DNA of 21,886 bases from Lachnospiraceae bacterium UBA7109. GTDB taxonomy: Bacteria > Bacillota > Clostridia > Lachnospirales > Lachnospiraceae. Shown here one piece after another: positions 7,957 to 17,091 of this stretch (positions within the stretch are counted from its first letter, which is position 1; each line of letters opens with the position of its first letter). Location of the stretch: assembly GCA_002492335.1 (NCBI GenBank), contig DKYD01000083.1:1-21886 (forward strand). Reading direction: 5' to 3'. The notes below the pieces were generated by a model. The model was not told the DNA's origin. It searched no databases and saw only the letters and a list, made by a program, of their open reading frames with translations. The translations under genes and the position numbers were made by a program.

Positions 7957-9069
7957 ATGAAACACGGAGAACGGAATTCAAGTATAGAAGCTGTCAAAGT
8001 GGTGGCGATTATCATGATTGTAATCAGTCATTCAGTACCAAGAAGCGATGCGGAATTTGGGGATGTCTTTAGTATTGCGTGTGCAACGAGGGATGTGAAT
8101 GTGTTTGTGGCACTGCTGTTCAAGAACCTTGGTCAAGTTGGGAATTATATTTTTGCGACAGCTTCAGCTTGGTTTTTAATGGATTGCAGTGAAGTCAAGA
8201 GCAGAAAAATACTGTGTATGATAGCGGACTGTTTTATGATATCCGTTGCTTGGTTGGGAATTCTTACAGTGTTCGGATATCATTTCCCGGCGATTGAGAT
8301 GCTGAAACAGATTTTTCCAGTTTCGTTTGGAAATAACTGGTTTATTACCTGTTATTTGTTACTGTATTTGGTTCATCCACTATTAAATATAATCGTTGAA
8401 AGGTGTGGAAAAAGACAGCTTCTTATGATAGTGTGTATGGTCATTATTATGTATTTTGGGCTTGCCTTGCTTTATAAAGAATTGCTTTATTATAACAACT
8501 TTCTGGGATTTATTGGTGTTTATTTTGTAGTTGCATATATGAAAAAATATCTTAATAGAATAATGAATTTGAAAAAGACACAGATAGTATTATTGATGAT
8601 CGGGATTGGCGGATGGTTGCTTGTCCAATTTATAACGAATTGGCTAGGACTGCATATAGCAGCGTTGGAAAGCCATATGTTGCATTGGAATCAATTTAAC
8701 AATCCCTTTTTTATGTGTATTGGAGTTTCGCTGTTTTATATGGCGAAGCGCCAAACTTGGAAAAACAGAGCCATTAATTATCTGTCATCCTTATCACTTC
8801 TGATCTATATAATGACGGAAAACTATCTGTTCAGAAATTATGTATCCTATAACTGCTTTGGGCATGTTATGGATTTCTTTGGAACCGGCTCAAGTCTAGT
8901 GGGATCAATATTGATTTTTGCCCTGATTTTGTTATTAGGGGGGGCATTTGCCAGTATATTGTATCGATGTACCATACAGAAAGCAATGTTGGTTTTATGT
9001 GGATGGCTGGATGAAATCGGACATAAGATGGCGAATCGTGTTTTGACGGCGTTGATGAGGGTGGAATAA
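7957..9069 (+). CDS. Membrane acyltransferase family 3 protein (O-acetyltransferase-like)
   Basis: A polytopic membrane protein of about 370 residues with some ten hydrophobic segments, matching the acyltransferase 3 family (PF01757), which moves acetyl or other acyl groups onto extracytoplasmic sugars. The N-terminal SSIEAVKVVAIIMIVISHS corresponds to the conserved first helix ending in the presumed catalytic His. Later segments such as NNWFITCYLLLYLVHPLLN are also typical. The frame is open from a GTG at 7948, but GGGAAAG (7942-7948) lies eight bases before ATG 7957, which I prefer. A Lys stands where many members have Arg in helix 1. Likely role: O-acylation of the repeat unit. The donor is unknown. 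Confidence 0.82.
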   Translation: MKHGERNSSIEAVKVVAIIMIVISHSVPRSDAEFGDVFSIACATRDVNVFVALLFKNLGQVGNYIFATASAWFLMDCSEVKSRKILCMIADCFMISVAWLGILTVFGYHFPAIEMLKQIFPVSFGNNWFITCYLLLYLVHPLLNIIVERCGKRQLLMIVCMVIIMYFGLALLYKELLYYNNFLGFIGVYFVVAYMKKYLNRIMNLKKTQIVLLMIGIGGWLLVQFITNWLGLHIAALESHMLHWNQFNNPFFMCIGVSLFYMAKRQTWKNRAINYLSSLSLLIYIMTENYLFRNYVSYNCFGHVMDFFGTGSSLVGSILIFALILLLGGAFASILYRCTIQKAMLVLCGWLDEIGHKMANRVLTALMRVE

Positions 9070-9128
9070 CAAAGCATTATGCTTTAAAGGTCTATGACGT
9101 AGGTGTTTGGTTGGAAGGCTGATATTTT

Positions 9129-10280
9129 ATGTTTAAGAATGTGAAAGTAAAACGAATCATCAAAAGAACAGTATTTCCTGCTATTTCGTTGCTGAATAAA
9201 ATAATTCCCAAAAGGGATGATTATATTTTGCTGTATTCAGCCAATGGTGGGATACGCCATAACTTGAGACCGCTCTATGATTATTTGCTGGAGCACAGCT
9301 ATGACTCAAAATATAGGATAATTTGTGGTATAGAAAGTTTGAAGTATAAAGAACAGGAAAAAAGGGTGGTATTTGTAGACAGATACCATTCAATATTCTT
9401 TTTTTTGCGGGCGACACATGTGTATTATACAACGGGACAATTGCCGATCAAACCTAGTAAACGGCAGACAGTGATCCATTTGGATCATGGTGCCACAAAT
9501 TTTAAAGCTTGCGGAAAATTGTCAAAGATAAATAATGGGGAAGAATTTTACTTTACCTACTATGCGGCACCGTCAGAGGTTTACAGAAAGATTGTGGTTG
9601 CTGAATATGGATGCAGAGAAAGCAATGTATTGATAAATGGAGAGCCGGTTTTGGATGTCTTCTTTGAACAGACAAAGTCTTATGGTCTGGGCGGATACAA
9701 AAGGATTGGAATATGGGTTCCTACATTCAGGCAGTCGGACAGCGCAGGATATAATGATTCCAGTGAAAGTCTGGTTCCGCTTTTTACACCGGAAGAATAT
9801 GCGGATCTGAATGAAAAGCTGAAGTTTTTTGATATGAAACTTATCATCAAATTGCATTCTGGACAGAATTTAAACGACTATGACGCGCAGACATTCAGTC
9901 ATTTGGAGCTCCTTTCTGACAATGATTTTGTCAGGAAAGGGTATCAGCTTTATTTGTTGCTCAAGCAGATGGATTTTTTAATAGCCGATTATTCCTCTGT
10001 TTTTTTGCAGTTTTTGTTGCTGGATAAGCCTATCGGTTTTGTTGTGCCGGACATTGAAGAGTACACACAGAGACGCGGATTTGTGTTTGAAAATCCTCTG
10101 GAATATATGCCAGGGGATATTATTAAGACAAAAGAGCAGTTATATCATTTCCTGGAGGATATTTCATTGGGAAAAGACGGTTATATGGAAGAGCGTCATA
10201 GGGTATGTGATAAGGTGCATACTTACAGGGACGGTAAGAATACAAGGCGGGTGCTGGAATTCAGTGGGATAACGCAATAA
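9129..10280 (+). CDS. CDP-glycerol glycerophosphotransferase family protein (TagB/TagF-like)
   Basis: A 383-residue protein of the PF04464 family, whose known members transfer glycerol- or ribitol-phosphate from a CDP-alcohol to a lipid-linked acceptor in teichoic acid or capsule synthesis. Visible motifs are VIHLDHGA, IGIWVPTFRQS (family pattern Y/W-x-PT-FR), KLIIKLHSGQ, and LIADYSSVFLQFLLLDKPIGF, the C-terminal block with the conserved D-SS. It is shorter than TagF and fits a single-transfer enzyme. A basic, moderately hydrophobic N-terminus may associate with the membrane. GGAAGG lies ten bases before the ATG. The next gene encodes a cytidylyltransferase fusion that could supply its CDP-linked donor, so the transferred group may be something other than glycerol phosphate (inference). 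Confidence 0.87.
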   Translation: MFKNVKVKRIIKRTVFPAISLLNKIIPKRDDYILLYSANGGIRHNLRPLYDYLLEHSYDSKYRIICGIESLKYKEQEKRVVFVDRYHSIFFFLRATHVYYTTGQLPIKPSKRQTVIHLDHGATNFKACGKLSKINNGEEFYFTYYAAPSEVYRKIVVAEYGCRESNVLINGEPVLDVFFEQTKSYGLGGYKRIGIWVPTFRQSDSAGYNDSSESLVPLFTPEEYADLNEKLKFFDMKLIIKLHSGQNLNDYDAQTFSHLELLSDNDFVRKGYQLYLLLKQMDFLIADYSSVFLQFLLLDKPIGFVVPDIEEYTQRRGFVFENPLEYMPGDIIKTKEQLYHFLEDISLGKDGYMEERHRVCDKVHTYRDGKNTRRVLEFSGITQ

Positions 10281-10327
10281 CAGACAGTGAAAGCAAGCAG
10301 GGCAAAACACTTCCTGCGGATTGTTTA

Positions 10328-10344
10328 TGCCGCCTTTGGCGGCA
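10328..10344 (+). promoter_or_regulatory. Short hairpin upstream of the fusion gene start
   Basis: TGCCGCC (10328-10334) and GGCGGCA (10338-10344) form a perfect 7-bp stem with a TTT loop, immediately before the candidate starts at 10347 and 10359. No T-run follows, so it is not a terminator. It could modulate ribosome access or protect the mRNA. Confidence 0.4.
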
Positions 10345-10358
10345 GGATGCGAGGAGAT

Positions 10359-12203
10359 ATGCAGGCGATTATTTTAGCGGCCGGAATGGGCAGAAGATTA
10401 AAAGAACTGACACAGGAAAACACAAAATGTATGGTCAAGGTAAACGGAGAAATGCTGATCGACAGAATGCTTCATCAGATAGAGAGGAAGAAACTGTCGC
10501 GTATTGTGGTGGTGGTGGGTTATCAGGGACAGAAGCTTAAGGATCATATAGAGACGTTGAATATTTCAATACCTGTCATCTATGTGGAAAATAATATTTA
10601 TGATAAAACAAATAATATTTATTCTCTGGCGTTGGCAAGGGACTGGCTGCTCAGAGAGGATACAATTCTGTTTGAATCGGATCTGATTTTTGAGGATGCC
10701 GTTCTTGACGCGCTGCTCGAAGATCCCAGGGATACTTTAACTTTGGTAGACCGGTATGAGAGCTGGATGGATGGTACATGTGTGAAACTCGGCGCTGATG
10801 ACGATATTGAGGAATTTATACCCGGGAAGAAGTTTAACTTCAGAGAACGTCAGTCTTATTATAAAACGGTGAACTTGTACAAGTTCAGCAAAAATTTCTC
10901 GGAAAAATATTATGTGCCTTTTCTGGAAGCTTATCAGAAAGCGCTTGGGGAAAATGAGTATTATGAACAGGTGTTGCGTGTCATTGCCATGTTGGACGAA
11001 CCAGTGATCAAGGCGAAGAGGCTGGAGGGACAGCGGTGGTACGAGATTGATAATGCTCAGGATCTGGATATTGCGGAATCCATGTTTGCTTCGGATGCCG
11101 GAGAAAAATTAAAGGTGATGCAGGGAAGATACGGAGGATATTGGAGATATCCTCGTCTGCTTGACTTTTGTTATCTGGTCAATCCATATTATCCACCTCG
11201 GAAGCTAATGGATGAGATAAAAGCCAGTTTCAGTGAGTTGCTGACGCAGTATCCTTCCGGAATGAGGATCAACAGTCTGCTTGGTTCTATGAACTTTGAC
11301 ATACATCAGGAAAATATCTTAGTGGGAAATGGAGCGGCGGAGTTGATAAAGGCTCTTATGGAAAACATCAAGGGGGTGACTGGCATCGTAAGGCCTTCTT
11401 TTAAGGAGTATGAGAACAGATGCCGGAAAGAACAAACAGAATTTATGATGCCCGGAAACAGGGATTTCTCATATACATCAAAGGACTTGGAGGATTATTT
11501 TGCAGTCAAACCTGTTCAAAACCTTATCCTCATAAATCCCGATAATCCTTCGGGGAATTATATTCCTAAAAAGGATGTCATGGAGCTGGTCAAGTGGACA
11601 GGGGGGCGTAATATACGGCTGATTGTGGACGAATCTTTTGCGGATTTTGCGGAAGAACAGGATAATACGCTGATAGAGCAGGGAATTTTGGATGCGAACA
11701 GGCATCTGTATGTAGTGAAGAGTATTTCTAAGTCATACGGTGTGCCGGGGCTTAGGTTAGGCATTCTGGTGTCCGGTGATAAAATTTCGGTCGCCGAACT
11801 GAAACAAAGCATGCCAATATGGAATATCAATTCCTTTGCAGAATTTTACATGCAGATCGCGGAAAAGTACAGGAGGGATTATGCTGTCGGGCTTGCAAAA
11901 CTCAGGCAGGAAAGAACCAGATTTGCGGAACTGCTGAAAGCTATTGACGGTATTCGCGTGATTCCTTCGCAGGCTAATTATATTATGGTTGAATTGACCG
12001 GTGGCATGACGGCAAAAGGGCTGACAGAGCTTCTGCTGGACAAATATAACATATTAGTGAAGGATTTATCGGATAAGGTTTGGGGGGGAGAATATCTCAG
12101 AATCGCCGTCCGCAATGAGGAGGATAATGATAGGTTGCTTGCGGCGTTATGTCAGGAATTGATAGAGACAGGCGGGCAGGGGAGTGGGGAAGCTACATTA
12201 TGA
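10359..12203 (+). CDS. Bifunctional LicC-like cytidylyltransferase / PLP-dependent aminotransferase-decarboxylase fusion
   Basis: A 614-residue two-domain enzyme. Residues 1 to about 235 are a nucleotidyltransferase with LAAGMGRRLK (6-15), TKCMVKVNG and NNIYSLALA, closest in pattern to LicC-type CTP:phosphocholine and related cytidylyltransferases. Residues about 250-610 are a fold-type I PLP enzyme of the HisC/CobD group, with GNGAAELIKAL, NPDNPSGN (393-400), DESFADF (Asp424), the Schiff-base lysine in SISKSYGVPGLRLG (Lys458) and a C-terminal EYLRIAVR. The PLP domain could make an amino-alcohol phosphate (for example by decarboxylating phosphoserine, as related CobD-like capsule enzymes do) for the first domain to activate with CTP. 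The frame opens at GTG 10287, but homology begins at ATG 10359, just behind GAGGAG; ATG 10347 is an alternative. The 3' end overlaps the next gene by ATGA. Confidence 0.85.
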   Translation: MQAIILAAGMGRRLKELTQENTKCMVKVNGEMLIDRMLHQIERKKLSRIVVVVGYQGQKLKDHIETLNISIPVIYVENNIYDKTNNIYSLALARDWLLREDTILFESDLIFEDAVLDALLEDPRDTLTLVDRYESWMDGTCVKLGADDDIEEFIPGKKFNFRERQSYYKTVNLYKFSKNFSEKYYVPFLEAYQKALGENEYYEQVLRVIAMLDEPVIKAKRLEGQRWYEIDNAQDLDIAESMFASDAGEKLKVMQGRYGGYWRYPRLLDFCYLVNPYYPPRKLMDEIKASFSELLTQYPSGMRINSLLGSMNFDIHQENILVGNGAAELIKALMENIKGVTGIVRPSFKEYENRCRKEQTEFMMPGNRDFSYTSKDLEDYFAVKPVQNLILINPDNPSGNYIPKKDVMELVKWTGGRNIRLIVDESFADFAEEQDNTLIEQGILDANRHLYVVKSISKSYGVPGLRLGILVSGDKISVAELKQSMPIWNINSFAEFYMQIAEKYRRDYAVGLAKLRQERTRFAELLKAIDGIRVIPSQANYIMVELTGGMTAKGLTELLLDKYNILVKDLSDKVWGGEYLRIAVRNEEDNDRLLAALCQELIETGGQGSGEATL

Positions 12204-13282
12204 GAAAAGTACTGATTATTATTACAACGGGTTTTATTACCTGGGGAGGGCTTACAACCGTGGCTTTGAATTACTACAGGGCGATGGATAAAACCGGTTT
12301 TAAGATAGACTTTGCTGCTGACAACGAGGCGGAGCAGTCCCTTTTGGAAGAGCTTGGACGTAACGGCAGTGCTTATATACAGTTGCCAAACAGAGAGAAA
12401 CATACTGTAAAATATATGGCGGCTCTTTATAAGCAATTAAAACAGGGCGGATATGATGTGGTTCATATTCATGGAAACAGCGCCACAATGGCATTTGATT
12501 TGTTTCCGGCGCGGCTGCTGAAGATAGAGAAACGAATTGTTCATGTGCACAATGTAAGAAATAATCACAGATTGCTTCACGATATTTTAAAGCAGACGAT
12601 GAATTCATGGGCTGATATCAGACTTGCCGTATCGGACGAAGCAGGACATTATCTGTACGGCAAGAGAAAATATGCAGTCTTGAATAATGCGGTTGACGGA
12701 GAGTGTTACCGCTTTGATCAAAAAAAAAGGGCAGAATGTAGAAAAGATTGGAACATTCCGGATTCGGCGTATGTAATAGGTACGGTAGGCAAAATGAATC
12801 CGCAAAAGAATCAGTTGTTTCTTCTGGATATTTTTTACGAAATTTTGAAGAAAAGGCCGGAGTCCAAATTGTTAATCGTGGGAGACGGAGAGCTGAGGGA
12901 CAAGATCAAAAACCGGATAAAGATGTTGGGAATAGATGATTCCTGTATATTAGCTGGAATGCAGTCAGATGTGACGGCATTTTTATCTGCAATGGATATC
13001 TTCGTATTTCCATCAATTTTTGAAGGACTAAGTTTAGCACTTTTGGAAGCACAGGCATCGGGGCTAAAATGCTTTTATACGGATTCCCTTACGAAAAGAG
13101 GAATTGTTACAAAAGGCTGTCATGGTCTGAAGCTAGAACATGTAGAGGAATGGGTCAAAGAGATTGTAAAAGCGGAAAAGTATGACAGAATGAAGTCTTC
13201 GGAGGAAGCGATTAAAAGAATGACAGAAGCGGGCTTAAATATTCCATATGAGGCGGATCAATTGAGATGGTTGTATCTGTAG
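12200..13282 (+). CDS. Glycosyltransferase family 4 (GT-B)
   Basis: A 360-residue retaining-type GT-B glycosyltransferase. The N-terminal half has VLIIITTGFITWGGLTTVALNY, a glycine loop typical of acceptor domains, and DVVHIHGNSA. The C-terminal donor-binding half has VGKMNPQKNQ, LLIVGDGELRDKIK and the EX7E motif in FEGLSLALLEAQ (Glu275 and Glu283). It should add a sugar to the growing lipid-linked unit on the cytoplasmic side. I start at ATG 12200, not the open frame start at 12149, because GGGGA lies nine bases upstream, the ATGA overlap with the fusion gene suggests coupling, and the family starts there. The usual proline after the first Glu region is intact in context. Linkage and sugar are unknown. 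Confidence 0.9.
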   Translation: MRKVLIIITTGFITWGGLTTVALNYYRAMDKTGFKIDFAADNEAEQSLLEELGRNGSAYIQLPNREKHTVKYMAALYKQLKQGGYDVVHIHGNSATMAFDLFPARLLKIEKRIVHVHNVRNNHRLLHDILKQTMNSWADIRLAVSDEAGHYLYGKRKYAVLNNAVDGECYRFDQKKRAECRKDWNIPDSAYVIGTVGKMNPQKNQLFLLDIFYEILKKRPESKLLIVGDGELRDKIKNRIKMLGIDDSCILAGMQSDVTAFLSAMDIFVFPSIFEGLSLALLEAQASGLKCFYTDSLTKRGIVTKGCHGLKLEHVEEWVKEIVKAEKYDRMKSSEEAIKRMTEAGLNIPYEADQLRWLYL

Positions 13283-13345
13283 TCGGGCGGACATGGGATA
13301 AAGATAAGATCGCAACGGGGCAAGCAAAGAGGGAAGGAACGCAAA

Positions 13346-13909
13346 ATGTTTGAACTGGCGGGTAAAATAATGGTTTATTTTAGAAGCCTTCTGCTGTTTC
13401 CTGTTTATAAAATCAGATTCAGAAACAGACTGTGCATACATGTATTAAATTCCCTTAGAGGGAAGTGGAGTCTCTGGTTGGATAAAAATTCAAAGATTCA
13501 ATGCGGTAAGTTTCTTATGATATTGGGACCTGTGTATTTCAAGAGTGTTTATGGTGGCAAATTGATTATAGGAAACAGATGTTTTTTCAATAGAAACTGC
13601 AGTATAACCTGTGTTGAAGAAATTGTGATAGGGAGCGGGTGTACCTTTGCAAATAATCTTGTGATAGTTGATCACGATCATAATATATATTCGGACAGGG
13701 AAAAGAAGCCGTATACCACAGGAAAAATTCATATTGGAGATCATGTATGGGTGGGAGCGAACGTGACTATTTTAAAGGGAGTTACCATTGGAAATAATGC
13801 GGTAATCGCAGCGGGAGCGGTGGTGAACCATGATGTGGAGGCAGATTGTATTTATGGCGGTGTACCTGCGAAAAAGATAAAAAAATACAAAGAGGGGGTA
13901 GAAAAATAA
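13346..13909 (+). CDS. Hexapeptide-repeat acyltransferase (left-handed beta-helix, WbbJ-like; first copy)
   Basis: A 187-residue acetyltransferase of the left-handed beta-helix type, expected to O-acetylate a sugar using acetyl-CoA in the cytoplasm. Imperfect hexapeptide repeats run through KLIIGNRCFFNRNCSI, EIVIGSGCTFANNLVI and KIHIGDHVWVGANVTILKGVTIGNNAVIAAGAVV. The VDHDHNIY segment supplies the usual catalytic His, and CIYGGVPAKKIKKY is the standard C-terminal signature. Residues 8-25 are hydrophobic and could touch the membrane. AAGGA is seven bases before the ATG. The next gene begins five bases after the stop. Confidence 0.88.
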   Translation: MFELAGKIMVYFRSLLLFPVYKIRFRNRLCIHVLNSLRGKWSLWLDKNSKIQCGKFLMILGPVYFKSVYGGKLIIGNRCFFNRNCSITCVEEIVIGSGCTFANNLVIVDHDHNIYSDREKKPYTTGKIHIGDHVWVGANVTILKGVTIGNNAVIAAGAVVNHDVEADCIYGGVPAKKIKKYKEGVEK

Positions 13910-13913
13910 GCAT

Positions 13914-14942
13914 ATGAATTTTACGGTCAGCATAGTTGTCCCAGTTTATAATGTGGAAACTTATTTGAGGGAATGTATAGACTCTTTATTATGCCAGTCT
14001 TACAAAAATATAGAAATTATTTTAATCGACGACGGTTCGGCAGACGCAAGCGGAAACATATGTGACGAATATGCAGACAAATATGATAATATAACTGTTG
14101 TACATAAACGAAACGAGGGGCTGGGGTATGCTAGAAACACAGGGATGGAAGCAGCAAAAGGGAAATATGTTGTTTTTGTAGATTCAGATGACTATGCAGA
14201 ATCAGATATGATAGAAAAATTGATTTTGCCAATAATAGAAGATGGTGCCGATACATGTCTGGGCGGTTTCAAAAGAGTGGATAATCATGGAAAGGTTCTT
14301 TATACGCAAACATATGAGCAACAGCTCTTTGAAAATGAGAATGTCTATTTTTCTTTATTTGCGCGTATGCTGGGGTCATCCCCTTCAAAACATGACGTGA
14401 TTAAAATGTCCGTATGGAATGCAATATATTCTTTAGATATCATAAAAGCAAATGATTTACGATTTCCGTCGGAGCGAAAACTGATATCTGAAGATTTAGT
14501 ATTTCACAGTGATTATTTGAAATATGCAAAAAAGGTTTTTGTACTTGAGACGACTGCGTATAATTATCGGGTTTCGGCAGGTTCGTTAACAAATTCCTAC
14601 AGAGAGAATAAAATTGGCATGATCTGCAACTTGTATGTGGAAATGGAAAAGAGAGTGCTGGAAGGTTTTAAGATTCCGGAGCATGCCGTCATAAGGCTTC
14701 AAAAGATGTTTTTTGTTAATATACGCGGATGTATTGTTCAGGAAAGGAAAAGTATTTCTCATAAAGGCTTTGAAGCCAGGGCGACTGCAATCAGGGATAT
14801 CTGCCGCAATGACGTTGTGAGAAGGGTGATAAATGAGTACCCTGTAAAAGAACTGCAATGGAGGCAAAGGGCAATGATTTTTCTGATGAATCATAAAATG
14901 GCTTTCACGCTGGGCTTCATATCCGGTCTGGGCTTGATGTAG
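13914..14942 (+). CDS. Glycosyltransferase family 2 (second copy)
   Basis: A 342-residue GT-A glycosyltransferase. The N-terminal domain reads FTVSIVVPVYNVETYLRECI, IEIILIDDGSADASGN, NEGLGYARNTGMEAAKGKYVVFVDSDDY, with the DSDD motif binding metal and nucleotide sugar. SEDLVFHSDYLKYAKKV matches the downstream catalytic-base region seen in many capsule GT2 enzymes. The C-terminal part is less conserved, as usual for acceptor recognition. It follows the acetyltransferase by only four bases; the nearest purine-rich site (GGGGG at 13894-13898) is rather far, so it may depend on coupled translation. Its sugar is unknown. Confidence 0.9.
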   Translation: MNFTVSIVVPVYNVETYLRECIDSLLCQSYKNIEIILIDDGSADASGNICDEYADKYDNITVVHKRNEGLGYARNTGMEAAKGKYVVFVDSDDYAESDMIEKLILPIIEDGADTCLGGFKRVDNHGKVLYTQTYEQQLFENENVYFSLFARMLGSSPSKHDVIKMSVWNAIYSLDIIKANDLRFPSERKLISEDLVFHSDYLKYAKKVFVLETTAYNYRVSAGSLTNSYRENKIGMICNLYVEMEKRVLEGFKIPEHAVIRLQKMFFVNIRGCIVQERKSISHKGFEARATAIRDICRNDVVRRVINEYPVKELQWRQRAMIFLMNHKMAFTLGFISGLGLM

Positions 14943-14958
14943 AACAAGTATTTGAGGT

Positions 14959-14979
14959 AATTTCCTGATAGGAGAAATT
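14959..14979 (+). promoter_or_regulatory. Hairpin that includes the ribosome binding site of the polymerase gene
   Basis: AATTTCCT (14959-14966) can pair with AGGAGAAATT-type sequence ending at 14979, with one bulged A and a four-base loop. The pairing covers the Shine-Dalgarno AGGAG (14970-14974) that serves the ATG at 14983, so translation of the polymerase could be damped by mRNA folding. Only a modest stem. Confidence 0.35.
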
Positions 14980-14982
14980 TAC

Positions 14983-16131
14983 ATGAATGTAAAAATAACA
15001 AAACTATTATACATTGCAATTATATTGACTTTTGTCAAATTTCCTTTTGTACCGCCTGTGATTGTGCGTTTATGCAAGGCCGTCGTTGCCGGGGGAGCCT
15101 TTCTGTATCTGATACAACGAGGAGAAATTCATATAAAAGGACAGTTTCCGATCCTTATTTTTTGTTGTTCCATTTTAGTGTCCAGTCTTTTAGCATATCG
15201 CCTTACTGTCAACTTTGCCTTTTCGCTTGTATACGCACTAATGATCTATGAGTTGTTTGTTTTGACAGATCGTTGGATTGCTTTGTATGGAGCAAAGAAT
15301 TATTTTCAGGTCATGTTCTGTCTGTTTTTGGCACTTTGCTTGCTTAACGATACGGTTTTGCTGTTTGATGTGGGGGCGACAACTTATATGCTGGGAAATA
15401 AATTCGGGGTGGCGTATTATCATCTGTTGCTTCTGACATACTTAGCTGCATTACTGTGGGAGAGAAAAAAAGACAAGGGAAAGCTACAGTTGGAAAATAT
15501 TGTGATGCTGGTATTTGCCTTGCTTTCTGTTTTTATATCAAAAATTGTGGATACTAATACAGGAATGATAGGAATACTTATATTTATCCTTTTATATCTG
15601 TTGCCTGATGTTGTTAAAAAAACTCTTTGTAATCCGGTTGTTACATGCTTTGCACTATATGCTTTGAGTGCAACCATCCTGTTCTGGGATTACATATTGT
15701 CGATTGATTTTATCAAGAATACCATAGTCAATTTGTTGCACAGGTCGCTTTCTTTGACGGGAAGGTTGGGGATTTACAGAATCTTGTATGGATTGTTCCA
15801 GCAAAGGCCTTTAGTCGGGTGGGGGTATGAGTCCAATATTGTAGCGCAGGAATTGTATGGAAATGCACAGAATGGTATTGTGCATTTGGCGATTCAATAC
15901 GGCGTCATAGGAGTGCTTTGCTTTACTTTCCTCATTTTTATGATTATGAAAAGGAGCGATGAATCCTATAGGGAGAGGATGGTTATGGTTGCGGCAATGT
16001 ATTCCTTTTTTGTAATGGCTACGGTTGAGATCGTGTTTTCTAATATATTTTTTGTTGTTATGGCAGTACTTTTTGCATTTGATAACAGGAATCAGAAAAT
16101 AAGTAAAATAAGATTCAGGAGAGGGTCATGA
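14983..16131 (+). CDS. wzy: Wzy-type repeat-unit polymerase (O-antigen polymerase/ligase-like)
   Basis: A 382-residue integral membrane protein with roughly ten to twelve hydrophobic segments and no soluble enzyme domain, the expected shape of the polymerase that joins flipped repeat units outside the membrane. The largest extracytoplasmic-type loop contains GRLGIYRILYGLFQQRPLVGWGYESN, in which the R-x8-12-P-x-GWG pattern is the hallmark of the O-antigen ligase/polymerase family. Wzy proteins are poorly conserved, so the call rests on topology, this motif and being the only such protein in a locus that has a flippase and CpsB/C/D. AGGAG lies eight bases before the ATG. The stop overlaps the next gene (ATGA). 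Confidence 0.87.
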   Translation: MNVKITKLLYIAIILTFVKFPFVPPVIVRLCKAVVAGGAFLYLIQRGEIHIKGQFPILIFCCSILVSSLLAYRLTVNFAFSLVYALMIYELFVLTDRWIALYGAKNYFQVMFCLFLALCLLNDTVLLFDVGATTYMLGNKFGVAYYHLLLLTYLAALLWERKKDKGKLQLENIVMLVFALLSVFISKIVDTNTGMIGILIFILLYLLPDVVKKTLCNPVVTCFALYALSATILFWDYILSIDFIKNTIVNLLHRSLSLTGRLGIYRILYGLFQQRPLVGWGYESNIVAQELYGNAQNGIVHLAIQYGVIGVLCFTFLIFMIMKRSDESYRERMVMVAAMYSFFVMATVEIVFSNIFFVVMAVLFAFDNRNQKISKIRFRRGS

Positions 16132-17087
16132 AACCATTGATCAGTATCATTATTCCGGTATATAATGTTGAAAAATATTTGGGACAATGTATGAAAAGTG
16201 TGTCAGACCAGACCAGTTCCGATTTGGAAATTATTCTGGTTGATGATGGTTCAACAGATAGGTCCGGTGAGATATGTGATTCCTGGAAAAAGACAGATTC
16301 GAGGGTTACGGTAATACATAAAAGCAACGGAGGTTTATCGGATGCCAGAAATGTGGGAATTGAAGCGGCTTCCGGTGATTGGCTCATGTTTATTGATTCG
16401 GATGATTATGTGTCGGATCATTTTTGCGAGCATGCCCTGCACTTGGTTGAGGAGTCCCATGCAGATATAGGAGTTTTTGATTATCAGTTTTGTTGGGAAG
16501 ACCATTGTGAGCGTTCAAAGGAAAGTATAACAGGCATCTTGGACAATCAGGAAGCCATGTATCAACTGCTGATCGGAAATACAAAGAATTATGCTTGGAA
16601 TAAGATTTATAAGAGGGATCTTTTTAGGAATGTCAGGTATCCTGCGAGCAGGGTCTGGGAGGATATAGGAACGACCTATAAGCTGTTTGCTGCGGCGGAG
16701 AAGGTTCATTTTTCATCGGAGGTATTATATTTCTATCGACAGCGGAGCGAAAGTATTTCCTATGATCCTCCTGCCAGAGCTCTCTTTGATATATATGAAG
16801 AGTATCAGGAGCAGTATTTATTTTGCCAGACAAATTATCCTGACTTCATAGATATTGTCTGGGACAATGTGATCGGATATGCTTTAATATGTTGTATCAA
16901 AAATTATTCCACAGTCAGAAAATGGGACAAATACCGGGACATAAAGGCTTGCCTTAGGAAAGACCGCAGAGTACCGGGGAAGATGAGTTTTTCCAAAAAA
17001 ATCATGTTGACGATTTTTCGCGTTTCGGAGGGGTTATTTTATAAGGTGTGCGCAATGGTGTATTTTCTGAAAAGGAAAGGGGAGTAA
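16128..17087 (+). CDS. Glycosyltransferase family 2 (third copy)
   Basis: A 319-residue GT-A glycosyltransferase similar in layout to the other GT2 enzymes here. Motifs are LISIIIPVYNVEKYLGQCM, EIILVDDGSTDRSGE, GGLSDARNVGIEAASGDWLMFIDSDDY (DSDD metal/donor site) and RVWEDIGTTYKLFAAAEKV, where the Glu-Asp region matches the proposed catalytic base of the family. AGGAG is six bases before the ATG, and the gene overlaps the end of wzy by four bases. The C-terminus ends in a short hydrophobic and basic stretch (GLFYKVCAMVYFLKRK) that could contact the membrane. The donor sugar is not predictable. Confidence 0.9.
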   Translation: MKPLISIIIPVYNVEKYLGQCMKSVSDQTSSDLEIILVDDGSTDRSGEICDSWKKTDSRVTVIHKSNGGLSDARNVGIEAASGDWLMFIDSDDYVSDHFCEHALHLVEESHADIGVFDYQFCWEDHCERSKESITGILDNQEAMYQLLIGNTKNYAWNKIYKRDLFRNVRYPASRVWEDIGTTYKLFAAAEKVHFSSEVLYFYRQRSESISYDPPARALFDIYEEYQEQYLFCQTNYPDFIDIVWDNVIGYALICCIKNYSTVRKWDKYRDIKACLRKDRRVPGKMSFSKKIMLTIFRVSEGLFYKVCAMVYFLKRKGE

Positions 17088-17091
17088 TGGG